DNA from: Archivesica marissinica
Lineage: Eukaryota; Mollusca; Bivalvia; Venerida; Vesicomyidae
Reading direction: 5' to 3'
Assembly (NCBI GenBank): GCA_014843695.1
Contig: CM026400.1
Span: forward strand, 14,298,716-14,362,715
Length of the DNA: 64,000 nucleotides
The first letter of the stretch is position 1, and each line of letters begins with the position of its first letter. The position numbers were made by a program, and so were the translations under genes. This document shows positions 35,701 to 50,782 of this stretch, one piece after another. The notes beneath the pieces were generated by a model. That model made no database searches, had not been told where the DNA came from, and saw only the letters and a list, made by a program, of their open reading frames with translations.

Positions 35701-38700
35701 GATAGCTAAATGGCTGTCGTTCGTATGTAGATATAATAGTATATTAACCTAAATTTCTATGTAGTCCCAGTATTATCTATGGAGGTGGGATAGATATGAC
35801 GACTACTTATCCACTGCATGATAGCTAAATGGCTGTCGTTGAGACCTCATTCCTAAATAAACGTTGTTGTTAGGTAAAAATAATTAGCTAGCATTTTAAT
35901 TAAAGCAAGTTTTAACAACTTATATTAATCAATCTCGTTGGCGCGGATGAACGCATAAATGTTGTCATTCGTTTGGCAAGAAACCGGAGTACCCGGAGAA
36001 ATACCACCTGTCCGATCTGGCGACCACCGTAACATTTCACATACTTACCGGTCCGAGAATCGAACCCGGGTTGTATTGGTGAGAAGCAAGCGAGCTAACC
36101 ACTGCCCTAATCGGACAGGCAACATTTTAATTACACATGTCTCAGGATCTTACAAACATTAAATTTGAAAAGAATAAATCATCAACGGATTACTGTAAAA
36201 TATTTTTATTGTGCAAACACATTATTTTGCGATTATGAACATTTCCGATTAATTTGCGGAGTCTTGAATTCACACTTCCATTATGTATAGCGAAAACTGA
36301 AGGTGACTGTTTAGGTCGATCGCTTATAATTGTATTAACTTTCAAAATCTTGATAAAATGTACATATTTACGGATATAGTTCTACATTCGGACACATTAT
36401 TATTCACGAGAATCATGAATTCGCGATCAATTTAGATCGCGAAAATTAGCGAAATATAAAATCTCGCGAATAAATAGTGTTCTACAGTATAAAGTATGTT
36501 GTACTAATCGATACTTCCGGGCGCTACTTCTTCGCCGCAGTAGGCCCTTCAATGTGAGGAAATAACCAAACTGGGCTTGCGGAAAGTCGGCGGTTCTACC
36601 TGGATGCCCGTCCGTGGCTGTTCCGGGCATTACTTCTGTAGGCCCTTCAATGTGAGGAAATAACCAAGCTGGGCTTGCGGAAAGTCAGCGGTTCTACCTC
36701 CATCAATTACAGTTGGAGAGTCACTACATGACACTAAGCCGCAGGTGAGACATGAAACTTACGCTCCTGGAATAGCTTCTGATATATGATATAGGGCTAT
36801 CCTAGTCGGGTTAAACTTATCGGTAAAGGTCAGTCCAGATAACGAATTAAATTTCACCCAGCCAGATGGTTCATCATAAGGCACTGCATATAGGTGTGTA
36901 TCACTGGCCTGAAAGAGATTGGAAATAGTACATAGAGGCAAAACAATTTTACGTTTATCGTCGCTACAGGTTGCCCATATGAGAGACGCCTCCTGAATTT
37001 TTGGAGGATAGTGTAATGACACAGACCCATTCAAGAGTCTCCTCTGGTTCTTTTACATGCACGGTGTAAAGCACCGACACAATACCTCGGTTTAATGTCC
37101 CATCTGAAAGACTGTTAATTTTATTAGGGTCAGACGGGGGGATCGAACCTGCGATCCCTGGATTACCAGTCCAGCCTTTCAGTTGGGACTTTAAACCGAG
37201 GTCTCGTGTCGGTACTGTACACATAAAAGAACAAGAGGAAACTCTGGAATGGGTCTCTGTCTGTATCATTGCACTATCCTCCAAAATCTAAAATGACTAA
37301 TCTCTTCAGGAGGTATCGCTCATATGGGCAACCGGTAGCGATGATAAATAAACGTAAAACACACACAATACTGTGTGTACTATTTACATGTACACTGTAT
37401 ACAGCCAGCGTTCGGAACCAAAGCACACACACTACAATTACATTCACCAGAATTTGATTGCACAAATCCCTCATTGCTGTACGTTTGAATCCCGCTGAGT
37501 ATAACTCATTATTTTATGCGAGGAAGGTATACAGCTGGCTTGTGGATGGTCGATGGTTCTACCCTGAAATATTGTTTGGATGGTCACCCGGTGGTTTCCA
37601 TGGAGGGTCACTATATGATCATAGCTGTTGGTGTGACTTTAGACCCTTAGATGCTTGTAGCCTATGTAATGGTCGGGCTTAGTTATCAAATAACATTACC
37701 CATCTAATTCATATGCTAATGAATATAACATGCGTGTACGAGTGACCCCTGTACTGACCATATACATGTTGGTGCTTGTAGCCTAATATATGGCCAGGCT
37801 GAGCATGCAAATAATATTATACATCAAACATATTCAAACATCAATGAATATGAGATGTGGGGCAGTATAGAGCGACTCCTGTACTGACCATATACATGTT
37901 AGTGTTTGTAGCCTAATATATGGCCAGGCTGAGCATGCAAATAATATTATACATCAAACATATTCACACATCAATGAATATGAGATGTGGGGCAGTATAG
38001 AGTGACTCCTGTACTGACCATATACATGTTAGTGTTTGTAGCCTAATATATGGCCAGGCTGAGCATGCAAATAATATTATACATCAAACATATTCACACA
38101 TCAATGAATATGAGATGTGGGGCAGTATAGAGTGACCCCTGTACTGACCATATATATGTTGGTGCTTGTAGCCTAATATATGGCCAGGCTGAGCATGCAA
38201 ATAATATTATACATCAAACATATTCAAACATCAATGAATATGAGATGTGGGACAGTATAGAGTGACTCCTGTACTGACCATATATATGTTGGTGCTAGTA
38301 GCATAATCTATGGCTGGGCTGAGCATTCAAATCTTATTACTAACGCACATAACTTAATTTATAATATATGAGTGCTAACCCAATGGTAGCAGCGTTCGCT
38401 TCAGGTGCGATGGGCCTGGAGTTCGAGCCCCGCTGGAGTCGTAACGATTGTGCCCTTAGGCAGGCATTTAAATTCCATGTTGCCTCTTCTTTCTCCTCCC
38501 TCGTGGCGATGGATTCCATCAGGAATGAGGTCTCGAGAGCGATTAATATAAGTTATAAGAACTTGTTTCACAATCGAGCTAAACTAAATTTGAAAATAAA
38601 CTAAAATCCAAATCACCGCAAGTTAACAAAAATGTCTAAATAGCTAAATAGAACAAAGCATACCTAGACACGAGGAGTTATCTGATGGGTCCAGTTTGAA

Positions 38701-41700
38701 GTGTGTGGAACAGAAGCAAAGGGCTGTACCGTTTTGGCATGGTATGCTCGCCCACATGGTTTGCCGGAGGCGATGGTAAATAAGCTCAATTATCCTCATC
38801 GACTTTAGGACCAAGAATATCCTCATCGACTTTAGGACGAACAATATCCTCATCGACTTTCGGACCAAGAATATCCTCATCGACTTTAGGACCAAAAATA
38901 TCCTCATCGACTTTAGGACCAAGAATATCCTCATCGACTTTAGGACCAAGAATATCCTCATCGACTTTAGGACCAGACTTTAGGACCAAGAATATCCTCA
39001 TCGACTTTAGGACCAGACTTTAGAACCAAGAATATCCTCATCGACTTTAGGACCAAGAATATCCTCATCGACTTTAGGACCAAGAATATCCTCAACGACT
39101 TTAGGACCAGACTTTAGGACCAAGAATATCCTCATCAACTTTAGGACCAGACTTTAGGACCAAGAATATCCTCATCGACTTTAGGACAAAGAATATCCTC
39201 ATTGACTTTAGGACCAAGAATATCCTCATCGACTTTAGGACAAAGAATATCCTCATCGACTTTAGGACCAAGAATATCCTCAGCGACTTTAGGACAAAGA
39301 ATATCCTCATCGACTTTAGGACCAAGAATATCCTCATCGACTTTAGGACCAAGAACAAAATTATAGCACAAAACGTCTTACCTGTTCATATATTCCGGTG
39401 TCCTTTGGGTGCATGGTGTATGTGGTTCCGGCAGCTAGATTCAGTACTAGAAGATTAGCAAATCGGATGCCGCCAATATCTGTGTATGATACCCAAACTT
39501 CTCCAGCCGGGCCATCACTATCAGGGAACGCAGCCTGTTGATTTAAACTTTGTTCATTTTACACCGATTGCGAAGCAAGTTTTAATAACTTATATTAATC
39601 ACTCTCGTTGGCGCGGATGAAAGCGTAAATGTGGTCATTCGTGTTGGAGGAAGGAAACCGGAATACACGGAGAAAACCTGCCTGTCCGATTTGGCGACAA
39701 CCGTACCAACGCAGCCTGTTAGAGGATATCAAACATCAAGCTACAAGATTATGTAATTAGGCATAATATATTATGGTTTTTTTTAAATATAAAAAATCAT
39801 TCTATATAAGTTTGCAAACGTTGTTCTTTTAAGACCTGTAGTGCACCCCAAGCGGATTTGTGGAAGTCATGATAGCGCAGTTGCTTCAGGTGCGAAAGGC
39901 CCCGAGTTTGCGTCCATCTGTAGCCGTTACGATTGTGCCCTTAGGCAAGGCATTTAAATTCCACGTTGCCTCTTCTCTCTCCCTCGTGACGATGGATTCG
40001 ATCAGGAATGAGGTATCGAGAGTGATTAATATCAGTTGTAGGAACTTGTTTCGCAATCGAGCTAAACTAAATTTGTATAAACTAAATTTGAATATCCAAG
40101 AGCATATATATAACGTTTGTTTATGCTGATTTTTTTCGGCTTTAGCAAAGCATAAATAAGTGAAATGCATGTATATGTCTCAAGGCCGTCGTCGCCGGAC
40201 ACTTTTTCGACCGATTATGATTTAAAAAATTTGCACTGTGCAATGCAATGGGTCATAAATAACTGCCCCGATACCTTTATGATCTCGCCATCTACAGCCC
40301 GAATAGGGTGCTGGGGTTTCAATATCATGCCATCAGCTCTACAGCATCTGCAGAAGTTGAAAGTTTGTTAATTATAATGTGACCCCTACGAGGGACATTT
40401 CTAATTTTCTATTACCTCCCTTGGCAGCTACAGTCTGATTTATTCCAATATGTCAATAGGTCCTATTAGTTAGAATCCTTTGTTTTTACTGTTGTTCCCT
40501 AACCAGATGTTGCGGTATGATAAATGAGATTTTATCAAAATCGTGTTAATTAACTGATAACATTCTTTTACAAATAAATACCCATTGCATATACTGTAGG
40601 AGATCTATCGAGATATAGTAATTTAATAATCACAAGAAGCGATAGTAGAACAAATATGTTAGCATGTTGTGCAAAGGAAACAACGATAAAAACAGAGGAA
40701 AACACTTAATATGACCTATCTACTTTTAGGTGGGAGTATTCAGGGGCAGTAACTGACCAATGTCCATCATTGAAAAGGTCAGCCATTTCTGACTTATGAA
40801 ACACCTCTTGTGAACATCAGTACTTCCTGCTTCCAACCGGCTGTATCGGAATGAACCCCTGACGAGGTTCGAACAGTCGACCTTCAGCTCCGTAGGTGGA
40901 CACATTAACAACTAGGCCACCGAGATGGTATATCTATATGTGGAACAAAAGACAACAACATCTGGCGATATTTATTAAGGGGGCACAACTTCTACATTTT
41001 TTTAAAAAATTAAAAAACAAACATTCATCATTCTTGTTATTTATAAATTGAACATTGGCCTACATGCATGGTTAGATACATAATACTTAGAGGTTATTAC
41101 GCGACGGGTTTCATATCGGCATAGGCATCGACCTCAGATAACTTGATATCAGCCTGATAACAAAACTAGCCATAGAATAACGTCTTTATTACTTTGATAT
41201 GAATTTGAACATTTAACCCATTCAACCCCAAGTAACTGACATGGATTGGTGCATGCCTTTTTTAGACCAATAAATTAATAAGAAAATTACCTTTGGACCA
41301 GTTCATTTATCAAAATGGGTAATTTTATCTAAAAATAGTAATAATTATTACTGGCAAAAAAGTGCAGATCCTGATGAGACGGCTCGTTACGAGCCGGCTC
41401 ATCTGGATCTACACTTTTCATAAGCCTATTTAGAGGCCTGTGGGGTTGAAAGGGTTAATAATCGAAATCATGCTCTCCGTTATCCATTTATCAGAAATAA
41501 ATCACAATTAAATTAGATACACGATAACGATTGAAATAATACAACGGACCTACAAACATCTGTTATCTGTCAAATTTGACACGCTGGGATGCTACAGGAA
41601 GTCCTAGCAGACACGGGATGGGCAACCAGGTAGAACCACTGACCTTCCGCAAGCCAGCTCGGTAGCTTCCTCACATGAAATAATACGACACCTCCGTGGG

Positions 41701-44700
41701 ATTCGAATCTACAGCCTTGATGGTAGGCAAATAACTGCAAAAGAACGACCGTAACTACTTGGCCAGAGAAGCCCTCTACTTTCATTGTCTATGGTAACCA
41801 CTGACATATTATATTATTTCTAGAGCTCCTAAATTAACTACACATTTTCAAACATGCATTTCTATTTCTAAGCAACGTATGAGTATTTGTTGTTTTTTCC
41901 CCGAAGTATTCAAATTCATTGTTAGGTGCTTTCATCCCGTAGTTATGCATGCGAGCTCGTTGCCAGAATTATTTTCACGCACACTAGAATATACTTAATC
42001 CCTTTCCTTCATAGAAGCACCTCTTGAAGCCATTACAAATACGACATACAGTGACAATGTAATAGCCAAACCAATGTTCATAGTAAAGGCCAGAATCTCA
42101 TGTAGTCCCAGTAATATCTATGGAGGTGGGATAGATATGGTGACTACTTATCCACTGCATGATAGCTAAATGGCTGTCGTTTGTATGGAGATATAATACT
42201 ATATCAACCTAAATCTCTATGAAGTCCCAGTAATATCTATGGAGGTGGGATAGATATGGTGACTACTTATCCACTGCATGATAGCTAAATGGCTGTCGTT
42301 TGTATGGAGATATAATAGTATATCAACCTAAATCTCTATGAAGTCCCAGTAATATCTATGGAGGTGGGATAGATATGGTGACTACTTATCCACTGCTTAT
42401 TGTCTGTGGCAATTGTTTGCAAAGTATACATGCATGTAGCTTAAAGTTGTGTTTTATTTGAAGAACAATATAAAGACTCGGGATAGGCGTTATATTTGGA
42501 CAGATTTGTACAAAATTGTTTCAGATAGGGCCATTTTACTGATCAATGCGAAATCTGACATCCCACAGAGTAGAATCCCTGTACTTAAATATATATACTA
42601 GTACTCCCAAACGTGCCGAATCCCTGTGCTTTCCTGGGCCGGCTCCAGCGGTTAACGAGTACTTGGGTGCACCAACCTCCGTAAGAAACTGCCAACTTTT
42701 TCATATAAATGAGACACGGCCTGAGCGGGGCTCGAACCCGTGACCATCAGTGATGATAGGTTACAGTGGTATACATTCAGCGACCTTAACCACTCGACCA
42801 CGGAGGCGGAGATCCGAAGTGGTTGAAATCGGAAAAACACAGGTGTTACTCATTTGATTACATAGGAACGATATTAATCATGGACTGGACTCACTTTGGG
42901 TATTTCCATTAAAATTGCGACTTACTTCATGAGCATGTCTACATTTGTAGATCCTATCATATCACTGGGTCCTACAGGTCCGGTGCTTAACGTAGACACC
43001 ACGGCATTCAGCTTCCAATTCGGCTCCGTGCGGTCTGCAGAGAACGTAATAAGTATGTCAATGGATTAAAATACGATTCTTAGGTTATCTCATCTGAATC
43101 TCCACACTTGAGTGCAATCTCATCTGAAACTCCACACTAGAGTTCAATCTCATCTGAAACTCCACACTAGAGTTCAATCTCATCTGAATCTCCACACTCG
43201 AGTTCAATCTCATCTGAATCTCCACACTCGAGTGCAATCTCATCTGAAACTCCACACTCGAGTTCAATCTCATCTGAAACTCCACACTCGAGTTCAATCT
43301 CATCTGAATCTCCACACTCGAGTTCAATCTCATCTGAATCTCCACACTCGAGTGCAATCTCATCTGAATCTCCACACTCGAGTCAATCTCATCTGAATCT
43401 CCACACTCGAGTGCATCTCATCTGAATTCGAGTTCAATCTCATCTGAATCTCCACATGCGAGTGCAATCTCATCTGAAACTCCACACTCGAGTTCAATCT
43501 CATCTGAATCTCCACACTCGAGTGCAATCTCATCTGAATTTCCACACTAGAGTTCAATCTCATCTGAATCTCCACACTAGAGTTCAATCTCATCTGAATC
43601 TCCACACTCGAGTTCAATCTCATCTGAATCTCCACACTCGAGTGCAATCTCATCTGAATCTCCACACTTGAGTGCAATCTCAACTTAAATCTCCACACTC
43701 GAGTGCAATCTCATCTGAAATTCCACACTAGAGTTCAATCTCATCTGAATCTCCACACTGAGTCAATCTCGAGTCAATCTCATCTGAATCCACACTGAGT
43801 TAATCTCATCTGAACTCCACACTCGAGTTCAATCTCATCTGAATCTCCACACTCGAGTTCAATCTCATCTGAACTCCACACTCGAGTTCAATCTCATCTG
43901 AATCTCCACACTCGAGTCGAGTGCAATCTCATCTGAAACTCCACTAGAGTTCAATCTCATCTGAATCTCCACACTAGAGTTCAATCTCATCTGACTCACA
44001 CTCGAGTTCAATCTCATCTGAATCTCCAACTCGAGTCAATCTCATCTGAATCTCCACACTCAGTTCAATCTCATTTGAATTCCACACTCGAGTGCAATCT
44101 CATCTGAACTCCACACTCGAGTTCAATCTCATCTGAATCTCCACACTCGAGTTCAATCTCATCTGAATCTCCACACTCAGTGCAATCTCATCTGAACTCC
44201 ACACTCGAGTCAATCTCTCTGAACTCACACTCGAGTGGTCAATCTCATCTGAATCTCCACACTCGAGTTCAATCTCATCTGAAGCTCCACACTTGAGTGC
44301 AATCTCATCTGAATCTCCACACTTGAGTGCAATACGAAATCAAGTGGAAGTCGTGATATCACAGTGGTAGCACGTTCGCTTCAGGTGCGAAAGGCCCAGA
44401 GTTCGAGCTCCGCTGGAGCCGTTACGATTGTGCCCTTAAGAAAGGTATTTAAATTCCGCATTGCCTCTTCCCTCTCTCTCTCATGGCGATGGATTCCTTC
44501 ACAAATGAGGTATCAAGAGTGATTAATTAATTCTATATGTTGTAAGAACTTGTTTCGCAATCAAGCTAAATTAATTAAAAATAATTTTTTTTAGAAACTA
44601 CAAAATGAAGTATGCCAACGGTTCCTTGATATAGACATGAATTAACTTACTGTATTTATTTCCAGATTGTTTGTAGTCCACGATATGCCAACGGTTCCTT

Positions 44701-47700
44701 GATATAGACATGAATTAACTTACTGATTTATTTCCAGATTGTTTGTATCCACGATATGCCAACGGTTCCTTATATAGACATGAATTACTTACTGTATTTA
44801 TTTCCAGATTGTTTGTAGTCCACGATATGCCAACGGTTCTTGATATAGAGAATTACTTACTGTAGAATTAACTTACTGTATTATTTCCAGATTGTTTGTA
44901 GTCCACGATATGCCAACGGTTCCTTGATATAGACATGAATTAACTTACTGTAGTTATTTACAGATTGTTTGTAGTCCACGATATGCCAACGGTTCCTTGA
45001 TATAGACATGAATTAACTTACTGTATTTATTTCCAGATTGTTTGTAGTCCATGATATGCCAACGGTTCCTTGATATAGACATGAATTAACTTACTGTATT
45101 TATTTCCAGATTGTTTGTAGTCCACGATATGCCAACGGTTCCTTGATATAGACATGAATTAACTTACTGTAGTTATTTCCAGATTGTTTGTAGTCCACGA
45201 TATGTCACTGGTTCCTGAATCTAGGCTTGAATTAACTTACTGTATTTATTTCCTGGTTGTATCTCTGTAGTCCAGAATATATCTTTGAATGGCGCAATGC
45301 CAATGGTTCTTTAACCCATTCAACACCAAGTAACTCACATGGACTGGTCCATGATATATTTAGACCAATAAATTAATCAGAAAATTACATTTGGACCAGT
45401 TCATTTATCAAAATGGGTAATTTTGTCTTAAAATAGTAATATTACTGGCAAAAAGTGCAGATCCTGATGAGACGGCTCGTCACGAGCCGGCTCATCTGGA
45501 TCTACACTTTTTGTAAGCCTATTTAGAGGTCTGTGGTGTTGAAAGGGTTAATAGAGTAATATAGACGTGAAGTAGCTTACTGTATTTATTCCCTGGTTGT
45601 ATCTCTGTAGTCCAGAATGTGTCTTTGAATGGCGCAATGCCCATGGCTGCTCCAAATATAGATGAGATGCCGATATTCCATTGACCATCGCCGGGACTGT
45701 AATCATTGGACACCCTAGCCTGATATACGAGCAAGGATTACTAGAAGTACCCAAATCTAATCAAATACCCAAATCATAAACATCTACCCAAATCCATAGA
45801 TATCTACCGAAATCCACAGACATCTACCGAAATCCATAGTTATCTACCGATATCCACAGACATCTACCGAAATCCATAGATATCTACCAAATCCACAGAC
45901 ATCTACCGAAATCCATAGACATCTACCGATATCCACAGACATCTACCGAAATCCATAGACATATACCGATATCCATAGACATCTACCGAAATCCATAGAC
46001 ATCTACCGAAATCCATAGACATCTACCTAAATCCATAGACATCTACCTAAATCCATAGACATATACCTAAATCCATAGACATCTACCTAAATCCATAGAC
46101 ATCTACCTAAATCCATAGACATCTACCTAAATCCATAGACATCTACCTAAATCCATAGACATCTACCTAAATCCATATATATCTACATATATATAGACAT
46201 CTACCTAAATCCATAGACATATACCTAAATCCATATACATCTACCTAAATCCATAGACATCTACCTAAATCCATAGACATCTACCTAAATCCATAGATAT
46301 ACAGAAATCCATAGACATCTACCTAAATCCATAGACATCTACCTAAATCCATAGACATCTACCTAAATCCATAGATATCTACCTAAATCCATAGACATCT
46401 ACCTAAATCCATAGTTATCTACCGAAATCCATAGACATCTACCTAAATCATAAACATCTATAAAACTCATAGACATCTACCAAATTCATAAACATCTATA
46501 AAACTCATAGACATCTACCGAAATCCATAATCATCTACCAAAATCATAAACATCTACCGAAATCCAGACATATACCTAAATCCATAGATATCTACCTAAA
46601 TCCATAGACATCTACCTAAATCCATAGACATCTACCGAAATCCATAGACATATACCTAAATCCATAGACATCTACCTAAATCCATAGACATCTACCTAAA
46701 TCATAGACATCTACCTAAATCATAAACATCTATAAATCCATAGACATCCATAATTATCTACAGAAATCCATAAACATCTACCTAAATCATAAACATCTAC
46801 CTAAATCCATAGACATCTACCTAAATCCATAGACATCTACCGAAATCATAGACATCTACCAAAATCATAGACATCTACCAAAATCATAGACATCTACCAA
46901 AATCAGACATCTACAGAAATCATAGACATCTACCGAAATCATAGACATCTACGAAATCATAGACATCTACCGAAATCCATAGACATCTACCGAAATTCAC
47001 TGTCAAACTGTGTGATACGGGGCCCATGATATCGTAGTTTGTGGTGTCTCAATAAACAGTTAGTACATCGCACTGGTTATAATTTTATGAACACAACAAT
47101 GACCTACAATATATACATTCTATGAATCTCCCGAATCAATCAACTAGACCTACAATATATAGATTCTATGAATCTCCCGAATCAATCAACTACGACCTAC
47201 AATATATACATTCTATGAATCTCCCAAATCAATCAACAATGACCTACAATATAATATACATTCTATGAATCTCCCGAATCAATCAACTACGACCTACAAT
47301 ATATACATTCTATGAATCTCCCGAATCAATCAACTACGACCTACAATATATACATTCTATGAATCTCCCGAATCAATCAACTACGACCTACAATATATAC
47401 ATTCTATGAATCTCCCGAATCAATCAACAATGACCTACAATATATACATTCTATGAATCTCCCGAATCAATCAACATTGTACAATGACCAGTTCGAACCA
47501 AGCTAGCACGTATCTGTCAACACTAATAGCCTGCGCTCACCACTACAATATCTAAACAGAGAATTGTAAATCCATAAGATGACAAGTTCGAACCAAGCTA
47601 GCACGTATCTGTCAACACTAATAGCCTGCGCTCACCACTACAATATCAAAACAGAGAATTGCAACCTGTGCTCACCACTACAATATCAAAACAGAGAATT

Positions 47701-50700
47701 GCAACCTGCGCTCACCACTACAATATCAAAACAGAGAATTGCAACCTGCGCTCACCACTACAATATCTAAACAGAGAATTACAACCTGCGCTCACCACTA
47801 CAATATCTAAACAGAGAATTGCAACCTGCGCTCACCACTACAATATCTAAACAGAGAATTGCAAATCCATAAGATGACCAGTTTGAACCAAGCTAGCACG
47901 TATCTGTCCACACAATAGCCTGCGCTCATCACTACAATATCAAAACAGAGAATTGCAACCTGCGCTCATCACTACAATATCAAAACAGAGAATTACAAAT
48001 CCATAAGATGACCAGTTTGAACCAAGCTAGCACGTATCTGTCCACACTAATAGCCTGCGCTCATCACTACAATATCTAAACAGAGAATTGCAAATCCATA
48101 AGATGGTATGGCTGGTTATCTAACTTTATTTATTTTTTTATTTTACATAATACTTATATTAATCACTCTCGTTGTTTTAAAACATATTTATTCATTCATA
48201 ATGTACAGTACATATCTATTGTATACAGAATGAAAATGGATTTAATCAAGAGCTTAACCCTTTCCTTCATAGAGATTTAGGTTAATATATTATTATATCT
48301 TCATACAAACGACAGCCATTTAACCCTTTCCTTCATAGAGATTTAGGTTAATATACTATTATATCTTCATACAAACGACAGCCATTTAGTTATCATGCAG
48401 TGGATAAGTAGTCGCCATATCTATCCCACCTCCATAGATATTACTGGGACTACATAGAGATTTAGGTTAATATACTATTATATCTCAATACCAACGACAA
48501 CCATTTAGTTATCATGCAGTGGATAAGTAGTCACAATATCTATCCCACCTCCATAGATATTACTGGGATTACCTGAGATTTGGTTTTTTGTTGGTTTGGT
48601 TTTGTTGTGTTTTGGTTGGGTGGGTGTTTGGGGGGGTTAATCACTCTCGTTGGTTTAAAACATATTTATTCATTCATAATGTACACTACATATCTATTGT
48701 ATACAGAATGAAAATGGCTTCAATCGAAAGCTTAAAGTATATTGAGATTACCTCCATGAGAGACGAGAATGGTCATTTTACATTTTGGAGGAAAGTGCAT
48801 TGACACAGACAGAGACCCATTCCAGAGTCTCCACTTGTTCTTTTACGTGCACGGTGTAAAGCACCGACATGATACCTCGGTTTAAAGTCCCATCTGAAAG
48901 ACTGTTAATTTTATTAGGGTCAGACGGGGGATCGAACCTGCGATCCCTGGATTACCAGTCCAACGTGTTAACCACTGGACTACAGCACCGACACGTGCTA
49001 TCAGTGTGATGGCATATGCCACCCATATACATAAAGTAAGAAGCACATCACCTGTGTAACAGCCGGGTACAGTAGCGCCTGCATAGCGTGTCTGGGATTT
49101 GCCATACAGTATTGGATGTAAATACCGTTTTCCTGCGCTGCCTCTGCCATCTGGGTCAGCCATTTTGCTCCGAGATCTAACTCATGTAAGAGGGCTTGTA
49201 AACCGCTAAACTGCACGTTCAACCAGTCCTATAAAACAGTTTCCCAGAATCGAAGTTTTAGTATGGTATTATTTGAATTAGTTTTATTCCTAACTCCTAA
49301 ATGTCTGTTGGGAATAAATGGTTTGAAAGCACTTGTAAGTGAAATAGATATTGTACTTTTTTGCTAATTTAATACATTATTTATTATGCATTATTATGTT
49401 ATATTTCGGGTTTTACGTCTGCATCAGCACCATTTTGGGCTATATCGCCGGCGGGCAGTTTACCTAACAACACCTTTCCTGGGCAGGCTCCAGCGGTTAA
49501 CCAGTACTTGGGTGCACCAACCTCCATAAGAAACTGCCAACTTTTTCATATAAATGAGACACGGCCTGAGCGGGGCTAGAACCCGTGACCGTAATTTAAT
49601 ACATGAATTGAATCATGTTATAAACCATTTCACCTATCTCAAACTCAAGTCTCAAGCTTCTGATTGGTTCAGCTGGCAGGTACAACTCAGAATCAACCAA
49701 TCAAACCATTTGAGCTGGAGTTTGAGAAGTGTTATAACCTTGGGCCCTGTATATTACTTGTCATTGTGTTTCATAATTTGAATATTTTTAATGAGATTAA
49801 TAATTTCCCGGAACAGCTCAGAACGATGTGTGTGTTTTACGCTTATTTATCGTCGCTACCGGTTGCCCATATGAGCGACGCCTCCTGAAGAGATTAGTCA
49901 TTTTAGATTTTTGGAGGATAGTGCAATGATACAGACAGAGACCCATTCCAGAGTCTCCTCTGGTTCTTTTACGTGCACGGTGTAAAGCACGGACATGATA
50001 CCTCGGTTTAAAGTCCCATCCGAAATACTATTCATTTCATTAGGGTCAGAAGGGGGATCGAACCTGCGATCCCTGGATAACCAGTCCAGCATGTTACCAC
50101 TGGACTACAGATCCGTCTGGAGCTCGGAATGATTATTCTTTCAACAGAGGAAACTCAGTCTGTCCATGTGAACAGGTATATTGGAAATCCGATATGTCAA
50201 TCACACAGATTATTAATCAGGGTATATACTCATAATAATGCCGTTTTAGAGACTAAAGAGTTAAAATCATGATTTAATAAAAAAATACACACCTTAGTTT
50301 ATACAAATTTATTTTTAGCTCGATTGCGAAACAAGTTCTTACAACTTACATTAATCACTCCCGAGACCTTATTCCTGATGGAATCCATCGCCACAAGGGA
50401 GAGAGAAGAGGCATGTGTAATTTAAATGCGTTGCTTGCTTGCCTAAGGGCACAATTGTAACGGCTCCAGTGGGGCTCAAACTCCGATCCTTTCGCACACC
50501 TTGCTGACTGTGTGATTATTCTTCACATACCTGTTCATACATTACCAATCCCCACTTCTTTGCTTCACGAAATAAATCCAACCAGAATTGTTTGGTCAAA
50601 GGCAGTGCCTGGTATTTCTCAACAATGAAGTCATATTTCCCGCCATTTTGTTTAGCATAGGTTGTATTGGACGCCCTGTTGAATAAAAGTACATATACAA

Positions 50701-50719
50701 TTGCACAGAATTATGTAAG

Positions 50720-50782
<63 letters not shown>

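Noticed and set aside
38644..38961. Possible extra exon of the hydrolase-like gene ending TAG|GTATGC
   Set aside because: Its only frame open to the donor ends in phase 1, while exon 12 begins in phase 0. Exons 11 and 12 already join cleanly, and no consensus acceptor is seen.
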